A stretch of 64,000 nucleotides of DNA from Helicobacter pylori NCTC 11637 = CCUG 17874 = ATCC 43504 = JCM 12093 (GTDB taxonomy: Bacteria; Campylobacterota; Campylobacteria; Campylobacterales; Helicobacteraceae). The stretch covers positions 682,001 to 746,000 of the forward strand of contig NZ_LS483488.1 of assembly GCF_900478295.1 (NCBI RefSeq), given 5' to 3'. Below are positions 57,638-64,000 of this stretch, in pieces (positions within the stretch are counted from its first letter, which is position 1; each line of letters starts with the position of its first letter). The position numbers were made by a program, and so were the translations under genes. The notes below the pieces were generated by a model. The model was not told the DNA's origin and made no database searches. It saw only the letters and a list, made by a program, of their open reading frames with translations.

Positions 57638-57645
57638 TAGGCACA

Positions 57646-59892
57646 ATGGAAGACTTTTTGTATAACACCTTATATTTCATAGAGGATTATAAGTTGGTTG
57701 TTATTTTTAGTTTCATAGGGTTAATAGCGTTATTTTTTCTTTACAAATTCATAAAAACTCAAAAAAAGGCTTTTAAAGATAAAGCTAACCAACCTCAAAA
57801 GAAAAAAAGCTTTAAAGAAATCATTATAGATGGGCTGAAAGAAAGGGTTAAAACCTTTGGCTTTTGGTTGCAAGCTATACTATTACTATCCTATTCTTTT
57901 ATCACATCAGGGTTATTTTTCTTGATTCTCTTAGGTAATTTTTATGATGATAATCGATCGCCTGAGAGCGATGATGATCTTTTTGATATATGGATCTATG
58001 CGATACAAGATTTTCCTGCATACTATTTTAAGGCGCTTTGTTTTAGTTCACTCAAAATTTATGGGTTCAATATATCCTTAGTCGTATATAGTTCTATTTT
58101 ATGCTCTTATATCTTCATTACCTTTTTTGTGTGGTTCTTAAAATACTTAACTCGGACTAGAGACATAGGAGCGAATAAAAAAGTTGATGATCTCTTTGGT
58201 AGCGCGAGTTGGGAAACTGAAGAGAAAATGATCAAAGCCAAGCTCATCACGCCCAACAATAAAAAACGCGCCTTTGACAAACGAGAGGTGATTGTAGGCA
58301 GGCGTGGCTTGGGGGATTTTATCGCTTACGCAGGGCAGGCGTTCATTGGCTTGATTGCTCCTACTAGAAGCGGTAAGGGGGTGGGTTTCATCATGCCCAA
58401 TATGATCAATTATCCTCAAAATATCGTTGTGTTTGACCCTAAAGCTGACACTATGGAAACTTGCGGAAAAATCAGAGAAAAACGCTTCAACCAAAAAGTG
58501 TTCATCTATGAACCTTTCTCCTTAAAAACACACCGATTTAATCCTTTCGCTTATGTGGATTTTGGTAATGATGTGGTTTTGACTGAAGACATACTCTCTC
58601 AAATTGACACACGCCTAAAAGGGCATGGGATGGTGGCTAGTGGGGGGGATTTTTCCACTCAAATCTTTGGATTGGCTAAGCTCGTGTTCCCTGAAAGACC
58701 CAATGAAAAAGATCCTTTTTTTAGCAATCAAGCGCGAAATCTCTTTGTCATCAATTGCAATATTTATAGGGATCTCATGTGGACTAAAAAGGGGCTTGAG
58801 TTTGTCAAAAGAAAAAAAATCATCATGCCTGAAACCCCCACGATGTTTTTCATAGGTTCTATGGCAAGCGGTATCAATTTGATTGATGAAGACACAAACA
58901 TGGAAAAAGTCGTGTCTCTGATGGAATTTTTTGGAGGTGAAGAAGATAAGAGTGGCGACAATCTAAGAGTGCTTAATCCTGCTACTAGAAACATGTGGAA
59001 CAACTTTAAGACAATGGGTGGCGCTAAAGAAACTTACAGCTCTGTTCAAGGGGTCTATACATCAGCGTTTGCGCCTTACAATAACGCTATGATCAGGAAT
59101 TTCACGAGCGCTAATGATTTTGATTTCAGGCGTTTAAGGATTGATGAAGTGAGTATTGGCGTGATCGCTAATCCTAAAGAAAGCACTATTGTTGGGCCGA
59201 TACTAGAGCTGTTTTTCAATGTGATGATTTATAGCAATCTTATTCTGCCAATCCATGATCCACAATGCAAAAGAAGTTGCTTAATGCTTATGGATGAATT
59301 CACGCTCTGTGGCTATTTAGAGACCTTTGTTAAAGCGGTAGGGATTATGGCAGAATACAACATGCGCCCCGCTTTTGTGTTTCAAAGTAAGGCGCAACTA
59401 GAGAATGACCCCCCACTTGGTTATGGTAGGAATGGCGCTAAGACTATTTTAGACAACCTTTCTTTGAATATGTATTATGGGATTAACAACGATAACTACT
59501 ATGAACATTTTGAAAAACTTTCTAAGGTGTTAGGGAAATACACAAGGCAAGACGTGAGCCGAAGCATTGATGATAATACAGGTAAGACCAACACTTCTAT
59601 CAGCAACAAAGAGCGGTTTTTGATGACCCCTGATGAATTGATGACTATGGGCGATGAGCTTATCATTCTAGAAAACACGCTCAAACCCATCAAATGCCAC
59701 AAGGCGCTTTACTATGATGATCCATTCTTCACCGATGAACTCATCAAGGTAAGTCCAAGTTTGAGCAAGAAATACAAATTGGGGAAAGTGCCTGATCAGA
59801 CGACTTTTTATGATGATTTGCAAGCCGCTAAAACCAGAGGCGAATTGAGCTATGACAAGTCTTTAGTGCCTGTGGGTTCAAGCGAACTGTGA
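57646..59892 (+). CDS. cagbeta: Cag-beta (Cag5), VirD4-like coupling protein
   Basis: A 748-residue T4SS coupling ATPase at the inner membrane which delivers CagA. N-terminal membrane segments (YKLVVIFSFIGLIALFFLYKF; AILLLSYSFITSGLFFLILLG; ISLVVYSSILCSYIFITFFVWFL) precede the TraG/VirD4 domain. Walker A is IAPTRSGKGVGFIMPN (about 241), Walker B CLMLMDEFTLCG (about 546), followed by FVFQSKAQLE. Intact. Partner of CagZ and CagF-CagA. Confidence 0.95.
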   Translation: MEDFLYNTLYFIEDYKLVVIFSFIGLIALFFLYKFIKTQKKAFKDKANQPQKKKSFKEIIIDGLKERVKTFGFWLQAILLLSYSFITSGLFFLILLGNFYDDNRSPESDDDLFDIWIYAIQDFPAYYFKALCFSSLKIYGFNISLVVYSSILCSYIFITFFVWFLKYLTRTRDIGANKKVDDLFGSASWETEEKMIKAKLITPNNKKRAFDKREVIVGRRGLGDFIAYAGQAFIGLIAPTRSGKGVGFIMPNMINYPQNIVVFDPKADTMETCGKIREKRFNQKVFIYEPFSLKTHRFNPFAYVDFGNDVVLTEDILSQIDTRLKGHGMVASGGDFSTQIFGLAKLVFPERPNEKDPFFSNQARNLFVINCNIYRDLMWTKKGLEFVKRKKIIMPETPTMFFIGSMASGINLIDEDTNMEKVVSLMEFFGGEEDKSGDNLRVLNPATRNMWNNFKTMGGAKETYSSVQGVYTSAFAPYNNAMIRNFTSANDFDFRRLRIDEVSIGVIANPKESTIVGPILELFFNVMIYSNLILPIHDPQCKRSCLMLMDEFTLCGYLETFVKAVGIMAEYNMRPAFVFQSKAQLENDPPLGYGRNGAKTILDNLSLNMYYGINNDNYYEHFEKLSKVLGKYTRQDVSRSIDDNTGKTNTSISNKERFLMTPDELMTMGDELIILENTLKPIKCHKALYYDDPFFTDELIKVSPSLSKKYKLGKVPDQTTFYDDLQAAKTRGELSYDKSLVPVGSSEL

Positions 59893-60380
59893 TTTTAGTT
59901 TCTAATCATTAGTTTCGTTTTGGAAATCTTTCAAAATCAGATCAGGTGCTTCTTTGCTAAAAAATATGATCTTTGTCTTGCATGAAGTGTTTGAGTTTTC
60001 CTATATCTTTAATGGAATTTTCACTCACCAAAAGCTTGTGTGTTCTTTGTTTTGCCAACCATCGCTCTTAGTGGATTGTTGCATGCGCTAGGTTAAAATT
60101 CATCAAGTCATTCTTATAGCACCCATGCTCAGAGAAAATGGTGCGAATTGGAAGAATTCTTACGCTATATGTTCTTATAAGGAAGGCAAAAAGCCTATTC
60201 CAAAAAATAAAAAGACAGAATATCTTAACAAAAAGAATCAAAATATATTTTAAAAAGATTAAAAGATAATGATGCAAATAATATTATTTATTATTATAAA
60301 TTTGTAAGATAGTAGGAGTATACCACCAAGATTGCTTATAAAAATTATAAAAATTCAAAATAAGTTAGTTCTAGCATGCT
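59893..60380. other. Intergenic region between convergent cag-beta and cag-gamma
   Basis: 488 bases, very AT-rich near 60240-60370. A 42-codon frame at 60125-60253 (MLRENGANWKNSYAICSYKE...) on the plus strand looks protein-like but has no good ribosome site and no recognised homologue. No terminator with clear stem and T run was found. Confidence 0.4.
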
Positions 60381-60890
60381 TTATTCGTTGTATCGCACTT
60401 GAGAATAAATGCAACGAAACTTCTTCACATAAGCGCCATTAGGGTTGTGTTTCATTCCCCCATTGTAAGCGCCTATTGCCATTTCTACCAATTGATACAC
60501 GCTTTTGTTGGGATATTTTTGTTTGTAGTAGTCAAAATTTTCTTTTAAAATTTGTTTGGCTAATTGGATCGCAAACCCCACATCATTGAGCAATTTGAAC
60601 TTGAGAAGCGTTTTAGAATAGGTGGGATAGAATTTTTTAGCGGTGTTTAAGGTGATGTGAAACATGGAATAGGAAGTGTCTTTTAGGGAAATTTCGCGCT
60701 TGTTGTTCAACCCTAGAGAGCTTTCTAATAAAGCGATAGAAATGAGCGTTCTGCACACCACTTCATTGTCGCAGCCTTTTTGACGGATTTGAGTGAGATT
60801 TTCGTATTGCTTGAAAGTGATGGTTACCTTTTGGCATGGATAGGCTAAAGAATTAAGAAATAAAGTCAGACCAATCCATTTCTCAAACAA
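60381..60890 (-). CDS. caggamma: Cag-gamma (Cag4), VirB1-like peptidoglycan hydrolase
   Basis: A 169-residue lytic transglycosylase/muramidase opening the cell wall for T4SS assembly. Signal segment WIGLTLFLNSLAYPC, catalytic Glu in ALLESSLGLNN (about 53), and SLT motifs SMFHITLNTAKKF and VEMAIGAYNGGMKHN. Required for efficient CagA translocation. 9 bases downstream of cag3 on the minus strand. Confidence 0.93.
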   Translation of the reverse strand: MFEKWIGLTLFLNSLAYPCQKVTITFKQYENLTQIRQKGCDNEVVCRTLISIALLESSLGLNNKREISLKDTSYSMFHITLNTAKKFYPTYSKTLLKFKLLNDVGFAIQLAKQILKENFDYYKQKYPNKSVYQLVEMAIGAYNGGMKHNPNGAYVKKFRCIYSQVRYNE

Positions 60891-60899
60891 AACTTTAAC

Positions 60900-62345
60900 T
60901 TACTTTGAATCTTTCAGTAACGCTTTTTGTAACTTTTGCTTGTCGTATTTGAGCTTGTCCTTTAGAGGTGAGAGCAGATTTTGAACGCTCTCATAACCAC
61001 ACAGCATTCCCTCTTTATAGGGGTCGTTTTTGATTTTTGCATAGAGGCTGATGCCATTAGCGTAACACAAGCCGTTAGACTTGATGTAGTAGCTTTTGAT
61101 TTCTTCTTCTAAGCTCCTCAAGTCATTAGGGTTGATAGGCGATTTTTTGCTGTAAGAATTTTCACTGATCAAAGTCCCCTCATAGCTTCTTTTGATCGTG
61201 GTCTCTTTATCCACTAATAACCCATTGTAGTTTTCTTTTTCTTTGACAACTCTCATTGTTTCATCAGAATTACTTATTTTAGGAGAAATAGGCACTTCCA
61301 CTACTCTAGGTTTCTTAGCATTTTTCTTTTTCAACTCTGCTTCTAAAGCTTTTAGTTTCTTTTGATTTTCTAAGTCTTTGAGCTTGTATTTAGCCAATTC
61401 AGCCTCTTGTTTTTCTTTTTCTGATAAGAGTTTCTTTTCCCTCTCTTCTTCATTGGCTATGAGTTGGGAGTTAGCGATTAGCTCTTCTATGAGCTTCTCT
61501 TTGCTGTTTTCAGGAGCGGTTTGAGTGGCATAAGGTGATGGTTGGGCCTCATTGGCGTTATTTGTCTCTTTTAGTCTATACAAGCTATAGGGAGCAATGA
61601 TATTGGGTTTTTGAGTAGTGCTATCGCTAGTGGGCATAGCGACCATCTCATCTCTTAGGGGCGAACACACTTCATCATTGGGTCTACAGATCACATCGTT
61701 GGCGTAGTTGAAATACGCACGTTTTTGTTGTTCAAAAAGCTTGTTCTCATCAATTGCCGCTCCCTTATCAAGCGTGTGGGCATTAGGATCGCTTCTTTTT
61801 GGCACTCGTAAAAAAGTCGCTTGGGCATAAGGCATGTTCTCATTGATTTTTAGGACAAACTTAGCGTTTCGTTTGTTGAGCGCTTTGAGAATGTTGTAAT
61901 ACCCATTGACTTGTTCTAGTGAGCCTGTGATGATAATGAGATCCGCATAAGTCCCCATCGCTCTTGTTTTGATAATGGGGTTTTCTATGGATAAATAGTT
62001 GTTGTAATCCAATAGATCCATAGCGTAGAGATAGGTTTTGTCTTTCAAAGCGCTATTACCAAACCAATCCCCAAAGCTTTTGTCATTCACATTCAAGGTG
62101 TCGTATATATCAAACAGCGCTTGAGTTTTTGTGTCATCAACAGAGGCATATTGAGGTTTCTTATTATCAGGGATCTGTTGGTGCTGTTTAGCTTCTTTTT
62201 TGAGTCGTTTAGCTTCTTTCTTGGTCTCTTTAGTTTCTTTAGTGGCCTTAATGACCTTATCGGCTTCACTTATTTCTTTAGCATAAAGAGTGTTAGAGGT
62301 TAGTAAGCCTATGAGCGATACAGCGGTTGCTAGTTTTCTAAACAT
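60900..62345 (-). CDS. cag3: Cag3 (Cag-delta), outer-membrane core complex protein
   Basis: A 481-residue periplasmic/outer-membrane component of the Cag core complex that binds CagT and CagM. Signal peptide AVSLIGLLTSNTLYAKE. A Lys/Glu-rich stretch (about 25-50), a globular domain at about 65-260, a charged coiled coil at about 280-350, and a C-terminal domain with Cys pair (SNGLCYANG ... GMLCGYES). Essential for CagA delivery. Overlaps cag2 by one base. Confidence 0.94.
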   Translation of the reverse strand: MFRKLATAVSLIGLLTSNTLYAKEISEADKVIKATKETKETKKEAKRLKKEAKQHQQIPDNKKPQYASVDDTKTQALFDIYDTLNVNDKSFGDWFGNSALKDKTYLYAMDLLDYNNYLSIENPIIKTRAMGTYADLIIITGSLEQVNGYYNILKALNKRNAKFVLKINENMPYAQATFLRVPKRSDPNAHTLDKGAAIDENKLFEQQKRAYFNYANDVICRPNDEVCSPLRDEMVAMPTSDSTTQKPNIIAPYSLYRLKETNNANEAQPSPYATQTAPENSKEKLIEELIANSQLIANEEEREKKLLSEKEKQEAELAKYKLKDLENQKKLKALEAELKKKNAKKPRVVEVPISPKISNSDETMRVVKEKENYNGLLVDKETTIKRSYEGTLISENSYSKKSPINPNDLRSLEEEIKSYYIKSNGLCYANGISLYAKIKNDPYKEGMLCGYESVQNLLSPLKDKLKYDKQKLQKALLKDSK

Positions 62346-62698
62346 TAGTTTCCTTTTTTTTCAGAATTGATATAGAGACAAAATTCCCTTGCATTTAAGG
62401 TAAGTAATGCAGCTGTAAAAAACTCATTGTTTTTGAAATTCTTTTTTCTTTTCATCAATCCATTGCATTTGGGATATTTAGGATCTTGTGAATCCACGCT
62501 AGCGGTCCATTTGCACTTAAGATAATTTTTACACCCTAAGAAAAAAGAATTTTCTTTAATATTAGCTTTTACACTAGCCAAGCAAACCATTTTCATTGAG
62601 CCATTTATTTCTCGTAAAACGCCCTTACAGCCGCCTTTATTTACATAATTAGAGCAACCATAATAAAATGAGACACTACTCAATCCTCTTTGTATCAT
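62345..62698 (-). CDS. Cag2-position protein with topoisomerase-type zinc-finger motifs
   Basis: A 117-residue Cys-rich protein at the variable cag2/HP0521 position. It has three zinc-ribbon-like pieces: FYYGCSNYVNKGGCKGV, FFLGCKNYLKCKWTA and YPKCNGLMKRKKNFKNNEFF, resembling the C4 zinc fingers at the C-terminus of topoisomerase I. The FxGCxNYxxCK motif is clear. No start signal peptide. It may be a fragment of a topoisomerase-like protein. Dispensable for secretion in published screens. Confidence 0.6.
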   Translation of the reverse strand: MIQRGLSSVSFYYGCSNYVNKGGCKGVLREINGSMKMVCLASVKANIKENSFFLGCKNYLKCKWTASVDSQDPKYPKCNGLMKRKKNFKNNEFFTAALLTLNAREFCLYINSEKKGN

Positions 62699-62805
62699 TT
62701 TATAGGTCGCTTGTGTGGGTCATGCAGTGAGTGATAAACCACTACAACGCCTAAATTTTTGAAATTTTCTCTCATTCTTTCTTCAGTCAAAATCGTTGTT
62801 TTGTC

Positions 62806-63153
62806 TCAATCTTTAGTCTCTTTGGCTTCAGTTGGTTCGTTGGTAACGCTTGTTGCTTGAGATTTTTGGGTTTCGTTATTGACAGTTGTTGGCGCTTTAG
62901 ATTGTTTTTTGGACAATTTTTCAATTAATTTCACTAAGTTGATATTAGAAAAAGACAAAAAGATTCCTATTGCGACAAAGATTATCCCAACAATCCCCAT
63001 AGCACCGCTCAAGACACAACATAAAACCCCTGCTCCAATGAGACCTAATGCATCATAACGCTTGTCAGTCAAACTGTTTTTGAAAAAATTTACAAAAGCG
63101 TTTGGTTTTTTTGTTTCATGAGTTGCTTCAGTTGTATTGATTGTGTCAGCCAT
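62806..63153 (-). CDS. cag1: Cag1 (Cag-zeta), small membrane protein
   Basis: 115 residues from ATG 63153, with GGAGGT 7 bases upstream; the frame extends to 63207. Two hydrophobic segments (LGLIGAGVLCCVLSGAMGIV and GIIFVAIGIFLSFSNI) lie between polar ends. The first gene of the island, of unknown function and dispensable for CagA translocation. Confidence 0.9.
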   Translation of the reverse strand: MADTINTTEATHETKKPNAFVNFFKNSLTDKRYDALGLIGAGVLCCVLSGAMGIVGIIFVAIGIFLSFSNINLVKLIEKLSKKQSKAPTTVNNETQKSQATSVTNEPTEAKETKD

Positions 63154-63210
63154 AGCATTACCTCCATAATGGTATATTTTCAATTTGTTACTATGAAACA
63201 AATTCATGTC

Positions 63211-63216
63211 ATTATA
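63211..63216 (-). promoter_or_regulatory. Predicted extended -10 promoter of cag1
   Basis: TGCTATAAT on the minus strand (ATTATA on plus), 58 bases upstream of the cag1 start codon. Confidence 0.55.
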
Positions 63217-63282
63217 GCAAAAAATATAAAACCATCTCCATTGTTGTCATTATGCTGTTGTTTGTAATTTAAAAAAGATGAT

Positions 63283-63313
63283 AAAACAAGCTAAAGAATG
63301 GCTCAAGTTGTAA
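63283..63313 (+). repeat. 31-bp cagPAI boundary repeat (murI 3'-end copy)
   Basis: This 31-bp stretch reads KQAKEWLKL and a TAA stop codon in one frame, which is the C-terminus of H. pylori glutamate racemase MurI as I remember it. cagPAI is known to be flanked by 31-bp direct repeats derived from the murI end. This copy marks the cag1-side boundary. The partner copy is not in the window. Confidence 0.8.
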
Positions 63314-63324
63314 AAGGATCTGAC

Positions 63325-64000
63325 ATGTTTGAAGATTTTTATCGCACCACTTTCTCTTTTTTAAAGCCTTTCTTGCTTTTATTGGGTTTATTGTTGTCAT
63401 TTTCGCTTTGTATGGCTGATGAATATATTAGCATAAGTGATGATTGGGATGAAAGGGCGCGAAATCAGTGGGATGAAATTGCGCGAAATCATAAGACATA
63501 TTATTTTGAAAATGGTTTAGACCATTTTAATCAAGGCCAATACAAACAAGCCTTTAAAGATTTTAAATTGGCGCAAGAATACAGCATCGGGCTTGGCAGC
63601 GTTTATTTAGCCAAAATGTATTTGGAGGGAAAGGGCGTGAAATTGGATTACAAAAAAGCGCAATTCTATGCACAAAACGCTATCAAAGGGTATGGGAGCG
63701 GGTTGTTAGGGGGCGCTCTTATTTTAGGACGCATGCAAGCAGAAGGTTTAGGGATGAAAAAGGATTTGAAACAAGCGCTTAAGACTTACAGGCATGTGGT
63801 TCGCATGTTTTCTAATAAAAGCACAAATTATTTTGCTAACAATTTTAGATTACCAAACCTTGTGTTCACTAGTATGCTTATTGGATCGCGATTCATTGAT
63901 CTTTCAGGTTTGAGCGCAAATCCTATAAAATTTGGAAAGAAGTTTGGAATACTTGTTAAGAAATCCACTCAAATCAAAGATAATACACTTCTTTGGGAAG
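63325..64000 (+). CDS. Sel1-repeat protein next to cagPAI (HP0519-type), cut by the window end
   Basis: Open from ATG 63325 to the window end (225 codons seen). Signal segment FLLLLGLLLSFSLCMA. Sel1-like repeats: GLDHFNQGQYKQAFKDFKLA, LGSVYLAKMYLEGKGVKLDY and GALILGRMQAEGLGMKKDLK. Likely a secreted or periplasmic Hcp-like protein. It starts 12 bases after the island boundary repeat and is chromosomal, not part of the island. Confidence 0.8.
   Translation, partial: MFEDFYRTTFSFLKPFLLLLGLLLSFSLCMADEYISISDDWDERARNQWDEIARNHKTYYFENGLDHFNQGQYKQAFKDFKLAQEYSIGLGSVYLAKMYLEGKGVKLDYKKAQFYAQNAIKGYGSGLLGGALILGRMQAEGLGMKKDLKQALKTYRHVVRMFSNKSTNYFANNFRLPNLVFTSMLIGSRFIDLSGLSANPIKFGKKFGILVKKSTQIKDNTLLWE

Overview
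This window is Helicobacter pylori chromosome. The gene set is species-typical: flgK, ggt, an Hcp/Sel1 protein, kchA, an HpaA homologue, pldA, csd3/hdpA, pgbA, and an almost complete cag pathogenicity island (cagPAI). Base composition is AT-rich. Promoters are mostly extended -10 boxes (TGnTATAAT) without a clear -35, as usual in this species. Gene identities come from reading the translations and from remembered lengths and order in reference strains; no database search was run.

Layout. (1) 1-5237, + strand: FlgN-like protein, flgK, ggt and hcpX, the block called HP1120-HP1117 in strain 26695. (2) 5238-9958: a large 5'-truncated 'polyvalent' protein with nuclease-like and ParB-like segments, followed by a repetitive coiled-coil protein; this looks like mobile-element cargo and sits at a synteny break. 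(3) 9959-24011: core genes kchA, rpmB, hpaA homologue, mraY-murD, a DUF493 protein, a YbgC thioesterase, two NSS transporters, pldA (nonsense mutation), dnaN, gyrB. (4) 23019-25021: an adenine methyltransferase and probable restriction partner. The partner is interrupted near its 3' end by a short transposase-less IS200/IS605-like element with both terminal hairpins. (5) 25223-30600: csd3, a Nudix hydrolase, pgbA, glcD, dapB. (6) 31065-63313: the cagPAI from cagB to cag1, ending in the known 31-bp boundary repeat (a copy of the murI 3' end). (7) 63325 onward: a Sel1-repeat gene (HP0519-like) cut by the window end.

The cag genes build a type IV secretion system. CagT, CagM, Cag3, CagX and CagY form the outer-membrane core complex. 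CagU, CagV and CagW are inner-membrane parts. CagE, Cag-alpha and Cag-beta are the VirB4-, VirB11- and VirD4-like ATPases. CagC, CagH, CagI and CagL belong to the pilus and adhesin module. CagF is the CagA chaperone, CagZ stabilises Cag-beta, and Cag-gamma is the peptidoglycan hydrolase. As written the system is damaged: cag-alpha has a +1 frameshift in an A8 tract, and cagP and a small HP0533-like ORF have one-base shifts. These could be real or homopolymer sequencing errors. cagA is absent between dapB and cagB, where the island also lacks its usual murI-side end, so an inversion or deletion breakpoint lies at 30601-31064.

The most interesting items are the hairpin-bounded IS605-like element with a promoter and an omega-RNA-like 3' end inside a restriction gene, the polyvalent nuclease protein at a rearrangement junction, the rearranged cagPAI without cagA, and the in-frame pldA nonsense codon at its poly-G tract.
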